DNA of 22,462 nt from DATLYB01 sp964502525 (GCA_964502525.1 CAZCXH010000073.1:1-22462), one strand, 5' to 3'; shown: positions 13,992 through 22,462, numbered from the stretch's first letter. The notes: generated by a model not told the origin, from the letters alone. A program made the numbers and translations.

Positions 13992-16900
13992 TTACCGTAG
14001 CAGCGTCACGCTGCCCTTCCGGTATAGCTGATATTCAGGTGGCGCAATGCCCGAGATGAACTTTACATCAACGTAATAAACAAACACTCCGGGAGGTAAC
14101 AGTTTGCCCCTATAAGTGCCATCCCAGCCATAATTCTGGTCGAATGATTCAAATATCAATTCTCCCCATCGGTTGAATATTTTGAGGTTGAAATCCGTGA
14201 ATCCGCGGCCATAAACGTAAAAGACGTCATTGCTTCCGTCTTGATTGGGCGAGAACGCATTGGGGATATAAATGTTGGCTTCCGCATCGAAAACAATGGT
14301 GACCTTCGTTGAATCAATACAATTATTTTCGTCAGTAGCGCTGATGATATATTCCGTAATGCTTTCAGGGTATGTTGCGCCTTCCTGAACGGAGAAAATA
14401 GCAAACGAGTTGCAATCTGTGCAGTTCAGCCAGGTAGCATGATCCCATTCATAATCCACAATGGTAATTCCGGGATTATTAATAATATCAATCTGAATGC
14501 CCTCATTCACTCCAAGGGTAAAGGTGTCCAACGCGGGACGTCCATCCAGCCCAATATCAGGGAATACCAATAAATCGGTCCAAACAATACTGTCGCAGCC
14601 GCCTGAAGCTGTCAGCGTATCAATATAAGTTCCGGATTCATCATACACGCTTCCACCTATCGAAAACGTCTGGTAGCTGCAAATGGAAGGCTGAATCGTA
14701 TCTGAAAAATTGGCGACAAAACTTAAATCGGTATAAAGAACGCTATCGCAACCGATGGTTGTTTGCAAAGTATCAATATATCGTCCTCCGGTTGTTTGAT
14801 AACCGCCTCCCACCAACAGACTGTCGCCATCACATCTTTGCCGTGATACGGTATTTGTAATCAGCAGAGGCTGATTAACGCTTGCTGAAGCATCTGTGGT
14901 GCACCCGCCTTGATCAGTAACTGTAATAGCATAGGTTCCGGCAGGAATTCCGGCAAGATCCTCTGTGGTATCAGTCACGGGAGTCCACAAATAGGAATAA
15001 TCCGGTGAGCCGCCCGTTACCGTGACTTCAATTTTGCCATCGGAACCGTTGAAACATGTTGCCGGAAAAGCATCAATGTCAATGGCAAGCGGCACAGGCT
15101 CAATAACAGCGGCTGTATCAATTTTCTCACACATATTTGAATCGGTTACCGTCAGAATGTAATTGCCGGGAGAAAGGTTGGTCAAACTGTCCGCGGCTCC
15201 TCCTCCTGCCCATGAATAATCATACGTACCTGTTCCGCCTGTCACTGCAGCGTGGATAGAACCATTGCCGCTTCCGCTGCAATTTCCATTGATAACCGAA
15301 AATGAAATTTCCAAAGGAAGCGGCTGCGTTATCGTAATTGTGTCCCTGCTGCCGCAGACATAAGAATCACGCACCACCACTGCATATTCTCCCGCTAACA
15401 GATTGTTAAGCTGAGTGTCTATACTCGCTATATGAACACTGGTGTCTGTAAGGTATGTCCAACTCACCCCATAATTCTGAGGCGGCATCGGCACGCCTCC
15501 TGACACATTAAGGTCAATACTGCCTGTTGCATCACCATAGCATTTGACGTTTACCGGAGTGCCGGAAACACTCATAGGCGGGGGTTGCGTGATAGTTATA
15601 ACCGTATCTGCAATACAGCCGGAAGAATCAGCAATTGATATATTATAAACACCGGCAGGTAATTTTCTCACAGTATCTGCGGTTGCCGTTTTCACTTCTG
15701 TTGAAGTGATTGGACCGTTCCATGCATAGCTGTATGGCGGAACTCCGCCTGTAACGGTTACAATGGCAGCGCCCGTGCTGTCACCAAAGCAGCGAATATC
15801 GAAGCGCCCAACCTGCCCTCCTTCCATCCAGCCGACTTTTGACAGCGAAACAATTGACAGTGGCGGTGAAGTGATGAGACCCGCTATGCCGGCATGAACA
15901 CAGCCGTTGGCATCTGTAATAAGAACGGTATATTGCCCAGCGGGTATATTACAAATATCTTCAGTGGATGCCGTGAAGCCATTGGGTCCGCTCCATGTAA
16001 AGGGACCATATGCCTGAGTGCCGCCTGAAACAATAAGATCAACACACCCCAATCCGTTGTTGCCGCAATGAGGTTGAGTGATAATCATTGAATCCCGAAG
16101 CCGGGCCGGCTCACCGACAACTGCGGGCACCCAGGGGCTTGCGCAATTATTGACATCTCTCACCTGCACATTATATGCGCCTGCGCACAAGCTGCCCGCA
16201 GTTGGAAAAACAGCGCCAGGAATTGGAGCAAGAGAGGCATTCGCCCATTGATAGCTATAAGCTCCCGTACCTCCTGTTGCTGTTACCGAAGCGGAACCGT
16301 CACAATCTCCAAAACACAACGCATCAACAGATGCGGTAACGGGCACAATCGGTGAAGGATCAGCAATAACTACCTGGGGAAGCGTCAGCGAACAGCCAAC
16401 TGCATCAACAATCAAAATACTATATATATCAGCGCAGAGGTTTGCTGCAATCGAACCAGAGTTAACGGCAACTCCCGAACTATCCCGAACATAAAACGTG
16501 AATGGAGAATTACTGCCGGTAGCGGTTACTGTTATGGATGCGTTGCAATCTCCGGCACAACTGATACCCGTGTTGGTTCTGTTTCCATTAAAGAAATGGT
16601 CTGCCACAGTTGCGGTGGCAGATGCCGCGCAACCGGCAATTTGATCCATAACAATTACATTATAAGTTCCCGGACAAAGCCCTGTAATGACAGCCGCAGT
16701 GCCTGGAATGGGATTATTGTTTGCGTCAAACCATTGATAGGTGTAGTTCGCTCCTGTCGGAACAACGCTGATTTGCCCGTCACAACTTCCAACGCAGGAA
16801 ATCCCGGTGGGAGTAGCGATTACCGTCAGCGGGCTTGAAGCAACTATTGTAAAATCCGTCAAACTCTGGCATCCGGTGGCGGGATTGGTAACCCTTGCGG

Positions 16901-18746
16901 TATAATCACCCGCGCAAAGACCGGTAATCGTTGTCGTATTGCCGCCAAACGGGGTGCCGTTGGCGTCAAGCCATTCGTTAATGCAGTTGGCGCAAGCTGC
17001 CGGGGCAGCGGTAGCCGTTCCATCGCATGCATTGGAACAGGAAATATCTGTTTTAGAAAAATTCACCGGTTCCGCACCCGAATTTCCGATAGAAACCGAT
17101 GCCTGCACGATGCAGCCGGGGGCATTAGTGTCTTCAACCTCCACAAAATATATTCCTGAACAAAGGTTGGATGCGTTTGCCGTTGTCTGTGCCGGATTGG
17201 TTGCCCATGAATAAGAAAAAACTCCGGAACCTCCCGCAGCGGCTACGGTCGCGCTGCCATCGCATGAACCGCACGCTGCATCAACACCGGTGGTGGTTGC
17301 CACGATTTGTGTTGCCTGATTGATGGTGGCGCAATCGCTGAGTGTGCATCCGTTAAAATCTGTGGCTGTCACGCAATAAGTGCCCGGTGACAAACCGGAA
17401 TTAACAGCAGATGTATCTGCGCCCGGGCTCCAGTAGAATGTATTTGGCGGGGTGCCGCCCGTAACCGCGATTACCGCAGTTCCGGTAAGCCATCCATAGC
17501 AATCAATATCTGTTGCAGTAACCGTACCTGCGAACGGATTAGGAGAAAACACACTTAGCGACAGCGTATCCCAGCAGCCTTCATTATCCGTCACCGTTAC
17601 AGAATATGTATCCGGGCACAAATTGATGGCGGTAGGAGTTGTTTGACCGTTATCCCACGCTATTTGATAAGGAGGAGTTCCGCCAGAGGGATTGATGCTT
17701 ACCGTTCCGTTGCAGTCTCCGGCACAAAGCGTTCCCGTTATTCCGGCATAGTTGGCAACCACAGGGCAATGAACAACAGCCGTATCATAAAGATCAGCCG
17801 TGCAACCCTGGGTGGTAACGAGTTCAACATTTACCCACGGAGTGAAAGGGGAACAATATAAGTAGGTATGAGAAGGATTCAACAAAGCGCTGCTGCCCCC
17901 GTCAGCGAAAGTGTATGTCCATGAAATGATGGAATCAGATTTGGTCAAATTAAAATTTGTGACATCCCCAAGGCACACTTCATTCATCGTCACGCTGGCG
18001 GAGGTTTCATAAATGTACGGATCGGAATCGCCTAATGCGTTCGAGTTGGCGTTAGGCGGACATTTCACATATACCCTCTTGATGATGGTGTCATTTCCCG
18101 GTAGTGGACAGCAAAGCTGGTTTCCGGAAATCACAAGCATCACATCATAAGCGCCACAGCGGGTGTAATAATGATCTACGCTGGTAAGCGGTCCGCTGTC
18201 AGTAGTGCCGTCTCCAAAATCCCAATACAAGTGCCTGTTCAAAATAGTGGCGTCAAAAACAGAAGTGCTCCGGAAGTTCGTCACTTCGCCCAGACACATC
18301 GTATCCGTATCGAAATCCGCTTCAAAAAGAAAATTTTGAGGCGATACCACCACTGTCTGCGGAATGTGGCAAACCTGATTTGAAAAAGGATTGTGGCATT
18401 TGCCTTCAATCCGCATCACAGCGGTATAGGTGCCGGGAGCATAGTGATGGCATGGGAACTGTCCGCCCGGTGAAAAGCAGAAGGAAGGCGATCCGTCACC
18501 CCAATCAATGCAAAGGCTCTCAATATCATCGCAATCGCTGATCAGCAAGCTATTCCCTGAGCCACCGCAGAACTGGTAGCACCCGCAGATAGCAGAATAG
18601 GTAAGCGAGAATTGAGACCCGCTGCAACCGTTGGCGATTGCCTTACTTGCGACTATTAACGTTAACAGAATCAGGAACGCAAATAATCTCATTACTCCGC
18701 TCATTGAAGTTTTAACGTTGTTAACCTGCTGCATTGTTAAATCCAT
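13992..18746 (-). CDS. giant secreted PKD/SprB-repeat adhesin with type B T9SS tail
   Basis: This 1584-residue protein is a surface adhesin-like T9SS cargo. A signal peptide (hydrophobic core about 20-36, RLFAFLILLTLIVASKAIA) is preceded by Met at 1, 5, 15 and 19, so the exact start is uncertain. Three PKD-type domains follow (about 70-125 with DWGDGSPSF, 150-225 with WDFGDGTTDSG, 255-330). About twelve SprB-like repeats of 65-80 residues cover about 335-1290 (pattern C-x-G-x-C-D/x-G, GGTxxYSYxW, L-x-x-GxYxVxVTDxxGC). Two GCDS-type repeats (GCDSVLYTDL, GCDSIVWTDL) and a PKD-like module come next. The CHU_C sorting domain at 1492-1584 ends RKGSVTLLR. SprB of Flavobacterium is the mobile gliding adhesin; use of similar repeats for adhesion or gliding here is inference. 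The propeller gene ends 21 nt upstream on the same strand, so co-transcription is likely. Confidence 0.93.
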   Translation of the reverse strand: MDLTMQQVNNVKTSMSGVMRLFAFLILLTLIVASKAIANGCSGSQFSLTYSAICGCYQFCGGSGNSLLISDCDDIESLCIDWGDGSPSFCFSPGGQFPCHHYAPGTYTAVMRIEGKCHNPFSNQVCHIPQTVVVSPQNFLFEADFDTDTMCLGEVTNFRSTSVFDATILNRHLYWDFGDGTTDSGPLTSVDHYYTRCGAYDVMLVISGNQLCCPLPGNDTIIKRVYVKCPPNANSNALGDSDPYIYETSASVTMNEVCLGDVTNFNLTKSDSIISWTYTFADGGSSALLNPSHTYLYCSPFTPWVNVELVTTQGCTADLYDTAVVHCPVVANYAGITGTLCAGDCNGTVSINPSGGTPPYQIAWDNGQTTPTAINLCPDTYSVTVTDNEGCWDTLSLSVFSPNPFAGTVTATDIDCYGWLTGTAVIAVTGGTPPNTFYWSPGADTSAVNSGLSPGTYCVTATDFNGCTLSDCATINQATQIVATTTGVDAACGSCDGSATVAAAGGSGVFSYSWATNPAQTTANASNLCSGIYFVEVEDTNAPGCIVQASVSIGNSGAEPVNFSKTDISCSNACDGTATAAPAACANCINEWLDANGTPFGGNTTTITGLCAGDYTARVTNPATGCQSLTDFTIVASSPLTVIATPTGISCVGSCDGQISVVPTGANYTYQWFDANNNPIPGTAAVITGLCPGTYNVIVMDQIAGCAASATATVADHFFNGNRTNTGISCAGDCNASITVTATGSNSPFTFYVRDSSGVAVNSGSIAANLCADIYSILIVDAVGCSLTLPQVVIADPSPIVPVTASVDALCFGDCDGSASVTATGGTGAYSYQWANASLAPIPGAVFPTAGSLCAGAYNVQVRDVNNCASPWVPAVVGEPARLRDSMIITQPHCGNNGLGCVDLIVSGGTQAYGPFTWSGPNGFTASTEDICNIPAGQYTVLITDANGCVHAGIAGLITSPPLSIVSLSKVGWMEGGQVGRFDIRCFGDSTGAAIVTVTGGVPPYSYAWNGPITSTEVKTATADTVRKLPAGVYNISIADSSGCIADTVITITQPPPMSVSGTPVNVKCYGDATGSIDLNVSGGVPMPPQNYGVSWTYLTDTSVHIASIDTQLNNLLAGEYAVVVRDSYVCGSRDTITITQPLPLEISFSVINGNCSGSGNGSIHAAVTGGTGTYDYSWAGGGAADSLTNLSPGNYILTVTDSNMCEKIDTAAVIEPVPLAIDIDAFPATCFNGSDGKIEVTVTGGSPDYSYLWTPVTDTTEDLAGIPAGTYAITVTDQGGCTTDASASVNQPLLITNTVSRQRCDGDSLLVGGGYQTTGGRYIDTLQTTIGCDSVLYTDLSFVANFSDTIQPSICSYQTFSIGGSVYDESGTYIDTLTASGGCDSIVWTDLLVFPDIGLDGRPALDTFTLGVNEGIQIDIINNPGITIVDYEWDHATWLNCTDCNSFAIFSVQEGATYPESITEYIISATDENNCIDSTKVTIVFDAEANIYIPNAFSPNQDGSNDVFYVYGRGFTDFNLKIFNRWGELIFESFDQNYGWDGTYRGKLLPPGVFVYYVDVKFISGIAPPEYQLYRKGSVTLLR

Positions 18747-18767
18747 TTGTGCCTTAATCCAACTTTT

Positions 18768-20213
18768 TTATTGGCAAATATTCAGCACCCTCACTTCCCG
18801 GCTTTGTCCGGCAATATTGTTTGCATCGGACTTTTTGAAGCCGGAAGGAGTATTGCCCTTCTGTATTTCCCCGGTTGCGGCTTTCTGAATTTCACTTGAA
18901 ACCAATTTGAACGGCTCGCTTGTCAAATTCACATCATTCCCCCAGCATGCGCTCCTGCCATTCCAATCCATTTTTAAAAATAACACATCAAAGCTTTCCG
19001 CCCCAACGCTGCCTTCTCCGGTCATTACTATTCCATCTTGGATCAGCGTCATTGAGCCACCGAACTCACCGTTTTTGCCGCCATATAACTTCGACCATTG
19101 CAACGCTCCGTTTTTATCTGTTTTAATAACCAGCAGATCGCCCACTTCGGAGAAACTCGTTGTGTGTCCTGAAACAATCAGCCCTCCGTCAGGAAGCTGC
19201 TTGATGTCATTGGCGGAATCGAACTTTGAACCACCGAATGTCCTGCCCCATTGCACCGTTCCGTCATCGCTTAAACTCATTACAAAATAATCTATGTTAT
19301 TGCTGTTATCGGGTGTGCAGATTCCTGTCACCGCGAAACCTCCTTCCGCTTTTTCAATTAAGGACATGCCAGCGGTAATTCTCTTTGCTTCATATTCTTT
19401 CGCCCAATCCAGCGCCCCATCCGGCTTTACTTTCACAAGGAGCAAATTTCTGACCTCATCGGGAGAAACGCTGTCAGCAGACTTCTCTATTGCCCCCTCT
19501 CCCTTCTTGGTTGTATTGCCGGCAACAACATAAGAGCCATCTTTCGCCACAATCACTGAAATTCCCGTGGAGGTTAAACTGCCCGGAGTTGACAATTTTC
19601 TTGACCATACCTTATTTCCGTTGCCATCCACCTTCAGCAAAAAAAGGCTTTGGTCAGGTTCCCGCATGGAATAAAATGCTCCGGAGGTGATGTTCAAACT
19701 TCTTACAAGTCCGGTAATGACATAATTTCCATCAGGCGTAGCCGTCATGGAAAATCCCTCCGTTTCATTGCCACCCTCGTCAAACATTTTTTTCCAAAGG
19801 AGATTGCCGTTAGCGTCTGTTTTTAGCAACGTTAAAAATTCCCCATCTTTTTTGTTCGGCTGATATTTTTCACCGATAGCCATGAAGCCCAAATCCGAAG
19901 TTTGCACCACATCATTAATCACTTCGCGCTCTGGACCGCCATATGATTGGCTCCACATAATGTTTCCTGACGCCCCTGTGCGAACCAGCATCATATCAGC
20001 TTCTTTAAGCCCATAACTCTCCGTATATCCTCCTATTATAAATCCTCCGTCAGGAAGCAGCTTAATCGCGCTTCCCGCTTCAAAACCCCGTGTGCCAATG
20101 CTTTGCTGAGCCAACGCAAGGTTACCTGATGCAACCAAAATAAACAGGATTCCCCCGTTCAGTACCTTCCTTGTCGCCCTTCGGAGGGGCAGACGCATGT
20201 TATCAAATGACAT
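18768..20213 (-). CDS. exported seven-repeat beta-propeller protein
   Basis: This 481-residue exported protein has a signal peptide (positively charged RLPLRRATRKVLNGG, hydrophobic core, cleavage in LALA before QQS). Seven repeats follow, each with a [DL]-x-[LF]-[LV]-x-[KV]-x-D-x2-G-x3-W strand and a L-P-D-G-G-[FL]-[IV]-[IV]-x-G-x-T strand. Examples are LLPDGGFIIGGYTE, TPDGNYVITG and LPDGGLIVSGHTT. This resembles delta-60/SBBP-like beta-propeller repeats and predicts a seven-bladed propeller. The C-terminal 60 residues are polar, end in VRVLNICQ and show no T9SS sorting domain. It may therefore stay in the periplasm or on the outer membrane. ATG 20213 is used; ATG 20198 is an alternative that trims the n-region. 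It lies between two T9SS type B cargo genes, 21 nt before the SprB gene. A structural partner role in that locus is speculation. Confidence 0.85.
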   Translation of the reverse strand: MSFDNMRLPLRRATRKVLNGGILFILVASGNLALAQQSIGTRGFEAGSAIKLLPDGGFIIGGYTESYGLKEADMMLVRTGASGNIMWSQSYGGPEREVINDVVQTSDLGFMAIGEKYQPNKKDGEFLTLLKTDANGNLLWKKMFDEGGNETEGFSMTATPDGNYVITGLVRSLNITSGAFYSMREPDQSLFLLKVDGNGNKVWSRKLSTPGSLTSTGISVIVAKDGSYVVAGNTTKKGEGAIEKSADSVSPDEVRNLLLVKVKPDGALDWAKEYEAKRITAGMSLIEKAEGGFAVTGICTPDNSNNIDYFVMSLSDDGTVQWGRTFGGSKFDSANDIKQLPDGGLIVSGHTTSFSEVGDLLVIKTDKNGALQWSKLYGGKNGEFGGSMTLIQDGIVMTGEGSVGAESFDVLFLKMDWNGRSACWGNDVNLTSEPFKLVSSEIQKAATGEIQKGNTPSGFKKSDANNIAGQSREVRVLNICQ

Positions 20214-20234
20214 AATCAGGCTTATATTTTAATA

Positions 20235-20267
20235 CAAGGATAGAAATTAGGCAATTCTTTTTGAAAG
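20235..20267 (-). promoter_or_regulatory. possible promoter of the propeller-SprB pair
   Basis: On the minus strand TATCCTTG (20242-20235) has one mismatch to the -7 consensus TAnnTTTG. TTTC (20266-20263) has one mismatch to the -33 TTTG, with a 20-nt spacer. The leader would be about 15-20 nt. If real, the propeller and SprB genes form their own transcription unit, separate from the Cys-repeat gene 112 bp upstream. Confidence 0.3.
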
Positions 20268-20325
20268 ATTGCGCCTATATTAGTAACAAATTGCCAAAAA
20301 GTGCGGAAAATATTTTCAACAGGAA

Positions 20326-22462
20326 TTACCGTATCAGCGTCACGCTTCCCTTCCTGAAGGAGTTTTCTGAATCGAGCCGCGAGCCATCGCAGAATCTCAT
20401 TCTCAGCTCATAGACAAACACACCGGGGTTCAGCAGTTCTCCGCGGTAGGTGCCGTCCCAGCCTTGCGTCTGGTCGCTGGTTTCAAATATCAGCTCGCCC
20501 CACCGGTTGTAGATCCTCATCTGCATCTCTTCTATCCCCCTGCCATACACATAGAATTTTTCGTTGGCTCCGTCTCCGTTGGGCGTGAAGGCGTTCGGGA
20601 TGTAGAAAGAAGTGAAACATTCGTTGGGCTTCACGGTATCGCTAACCACCACGATAAGCGTTCCCTCCGAAGCCGAGCAGCCATTGCTGTCAGTGGCGAT
20701 CAGCGTGTATGCCGTAGTGGACTGAGGCGTTGCAACAGGATCAAGGCAGTTGCCGCAACTGAGTGTTTGCGCATTCGTCCAGCTATACGTCAATCCGCCA
20801 GGAACCGAACTGCCGGTGAGCGTGATGCTTTGATCCTTCTCAATGGTATCCAGCGGAGGCGAAACCGTCACGTCTATCAGGATGGCCGTGAATTCGCAGC
20901 CGCTTGCCGGGAAGCAGTCATCGGTGGTGCAGGCATTGTTATCGTTGCAGACAATCGCATTGTACTCGCATCCCGATGTTGCATCGCAATCATCGGCTGT
21001 GCATGCGTCAGCGTCATCGCACAAGACTGGAGTGAATACACAGCCTGAAACACGATCGCATGTATCGTCTGTGCAGATGCTTTGGTCATCGCATGGAGCC
21101 AACGAGATGAACACGCATTGTCCTCCCATGCATGTATCTCCGGTACACACATCATTATCATTACAAACCAATGTGTCGCATGGATCGGGACCGCAAAGCA
21201 CCGTGTCGAATATGTAAAAACATCCTGATGCCACATCACATCCGTCTATGGTGCATGTGTCTCCGTCATTGCAGGTAATTGGTGTGGTGGTGCAGCCAGT
21301 CAGAGGATCGCAGCCATCAGTGGTACAAGCATCTCCGTCATTGCAGGTAACTGGAGTTGTTGTACAGCCCGTCAATGGATTGCAGCCATCAGTGGTGCAA
21401 GCATCTCCGTCATTGCAGGTAATTGGAGTTGTTGTACAGCCCGTCAGAGGATCACAGCCATCAGTCGTGCAGGCATCTCCGTCATTGCAGGTAACTGGAG
21501 TTGTCGTGCAGCCTGTCAAAGGATCGCAAGCATCGGTGGTACAAGCGTTTCCATCATTGCAGGCGATTGGATTATAAACACATCCGCTGCCCATGCACGT
21601 ATCGGTAGTGCAGGCATCATTATCATTACACACCAACGTGTCGCATGGATCGGGACCGCATAGCAGCGTGTCAAATATGTAAAAACATCCTGAAGTCATA
21701 TCACATCCGTCTATTGTGCAAGTATCTCCATCATTGCAGGTGATCGGTGTTGTTGTACAGCCCGTCAGCGGGTCGCATCCATCGGTCGTGCAGGCATCTC
21801 CGTCATTGCAGGTAATTGGGGTTGTGGTGCAGCCCGTCAATGGATTGCAGCCATCAGTGGTGCAAGCATCTCCGTCATTGCACGTGATCGGAGTTGTCGT
21901 GCAGCCTGTCAAAGGATCGCAAGCATCGGTGGTACAAGCGTTTCCATCATTGCAGGCGATTGGATTATAAACACATCCGCTGCCCATGCAGGTATCGGTG
22001 GTGCAGGCATCATTATCATTGCACACCAACGTGTCGCATGGATCTATTCCACACAGCAGCGTGTCAAATATGTAAAAACATCCTGAAGTCACATCACATC
22101 CGTCTATTGTGCAAGTGTCTCCGTCATCACAAGTGATTGGAGTTGTGGTACAGCCTGTCACCGGATCACAACCATCGGTCGTACAGGCGTCTCCATCATC
22201 ACAGGTAATCGGGGTGCTCGTGCAGCCTGTAAGCGGATCACATCCATCAGTGGTGCAGGCATCTCCGTCATTGCACGTGATCGGTGTTGTGGTGCAGCCC
22301 GTCAATGGATCGCAGCCATCAGTGGTGCAAGCATCTCCGTCATTGCACGTAATTGGAGTTGTGGTGCAGCCCGTCAGCGGATCGCAGCCATCGGTCGTAC
22401 AGGCGTCTCCGTCATTGCAAGCGATCGGATTATAAACGCATCCGCTACCTATGCAGGTATCT
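20326..22462 (-). CDS. Cys-rich 24-residue-repeat protein with type B T9SS tail (5' end beyond window)
   Basis: The reading frame is open to the window edge (22462), so the N-terminus is missing. The first in-frame start-like codon, TTG at 22305, lies inside a repeat and is not a real start. About 711 residues are visible. The bulk is tandem 24-residue units, DACTTDGCDPLTGCTTTPIT followed by CNDG, with four Cys spaced C-x4-C-x5-C-x6-C-x5. This resembles the Dictyostelium-type CTDC Cys-rich repeat found in secreted proteins. Variant units (GCFYIFDTLLCGxDPCDTLVC and TDTCMGSGCVYNPIAC) punctuate the array. Divergent units end near residue GCEFTAI, followed by a PKD/Ig-like module (TLTGSSVPGGLTYSW). 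The CHU_C sorting domain (FYIPNAFTPNGDGANEKFYV to RKGSVTLIR) closes the chain. Repeats are probably disulphide-locked; Asp clusters hint at Ca2+ binding. Function is unknown; an adhesive stalk is plausible. Confidence 0.9.
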   Translation of the reverse strand, partial: DTCIGSGCVYNPIACNDGDACTTDGCDPLTGCTTTPITCNDGDACTTDGCDPLTGCTTTPITCNDGDACTTDGCDPLTGCTSTPITCDDGDACTTDGCDPVTGCTTTPITCDDGDTCTIDGCDVTSGCFYIFDTLLCGIDPCDTLVCNDNDACTTDTCMGSGCVYNPIACNDGNACTTDACDPLTGCTTTPITCNDGDACTTDGCNPLTGCTTTPITCNDGDACTTDGCDPLTGCTTTPITCNDGDTCTIDGCDMTSGCFYIFDTLLCGPDPCDTLVCNDNDACTTDTCMGSGCVYNPIACNDGNACTTDACDPLTGCTTTPVTCNDGDACTTDGCDPLTGCTTTPITCNDGDACTTDGCNPLTGCTTTPVTCNDGDACTTDGCDPLTGCTTTPITCNDGDTCTIDGCDVASGCFYIFDTVLCGPDPCDTLVCNDNDVCTGDTCMGGQCVFISLAPCDDQSICTDDTCDRVSGCVFTPVLCDDADACTADDCDATSGCEYNAIVCNDNNACTTDDCFPASGCEFTAILIDVTVSPPLDTIEKDQSITLTGSSVPGGLTYSWTNAQTLSCGNCLDPVATPQSTTAYTLIATDSNGCSASEGTLIVVVSDTVKPNECFTSFYIPNAFTPNGDGANEKFYVYGRGIEEMQMRIYNRWGELIFETSDQTQGWDGTYRGELLNPGVFVYELRMRFCDGSRLDSENSFRKGSVTLIR
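20889..22462. repeat. hierarchical 72-bp tandem repeat inside the coding sequence
   Basis: A 72-bp (24-codon) unit is repeated through the gene, with four Cys codons per unit. Larger blocks are marked by a TATGTAAAAACATCCTGA-type segment at 21211, 21676 and 22069. The spacings are 465 and 393 bp, which differ by exactly 72 bp. The 393-bp block copies (for example from 21511 and from 21904) are nearly identical at the DNA level, suggesting recent duplication. The most C-terminal units (20889 to about 21210) are more diverged. Confidence 0.85.

Noticed and set aside
22303..22305. Start codon of the Cys-rich gene at TTG 22305
   Set aside because: It is the Leu of a DPLTGC repeat; the frame continues with the same repeats to the window edge, so the true start is outside.
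21248..22435. Several repetitive plus-strand open frames (GVVVQPV-type repeats)
   Set aside because: They are antisense shadows of the 72-bp coding repeat of the minus-strand Cys-rich protein; the periodicity keeps the opposite strand free of stops.
20889..22462. Possible CRISPR array because of regular repeats
   Set aside because: The repeats are contiguous, have no unique spacers, vary by codon substitutions and encode a regular Cys-rich protein; no cas genes are present.

Overview
The window looks like a piece of a Bacteroidota chromosome, probably an uncultured or environmental member near the Chitinophagia/Cytophagia/Sphingobacteriia (lineage inferred, not proven). The signs are type IX secretion (T9SS) cargo tails of both types, a TonB-dependent receptor with an N-terminal carboxypeptidase-regulatory-like domain, WG and SBBP repeat proteins, the Bacteroidota form of arginine decarboxylase, a TAnnTTTG promoter element, and starts without clear Shine-Dalgarno sequences. 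No rRNA, tRNA, phage gene, full-length insertion sequence or CRISPR array was seen.

Layout. Positions 1-4.7 kb are mostly housekeeping: a single-domain protoglobin (minus strand) with a palindromic operator-like site at its promoter, an arginine decarboxylase-like PLP enzyme (minus), and the divergent argS (plus). A perfect 19-bp hairpin repeat follows argS. From 4.7 to 7.5 kb a secreted WG-repeat protein (plus) converges, with a 3-nt gap, on a secreted seven-repeat SBBP propeller with a type A T9SS tail (minus). From 7.6 to 11.4 kb lies a likely tonB to TonB-dependent receptor operon (minus). From 11.5 to 13.5 kb a T9SS type B cargo protein (minus) faces a small unknown exported protein (plus). 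A 273-bp MITE-like element with 18-bp terminal inverted repeats and a 5-bp target duplication sits exactly on the stop codon of that small gene. From 14 to 22.5 kb, three minus-strand genes run in the same direction: a Cys-rich 24-residue-repeat protein cut by the window edge, a second seven-repeat propeller, and a 1584-residue PKD/SprB adhesin. The first and third end in closely similar type B T9SS tails.

How the genes relate. Most of the window encodes cell-surface or secreted proteins. Four of them carry T9SS tails: one type A and three type B. TonB and its receptor form an energised outer-membrane uptake unit of unknown substrate. The propeller and SprB genes are 21 nt apart and are probably co-transcribed; the Cys-repeat gene 112 nt upstream may or may not belong to the same unit. 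I do not see a complete known defence or biosynthetic system. The parts that look least described are the MITE-like insertion, the hierarchical 72-bp coding repeat, the two-class cysteine pattern of the SprB repeats, and the protoglobin operator.
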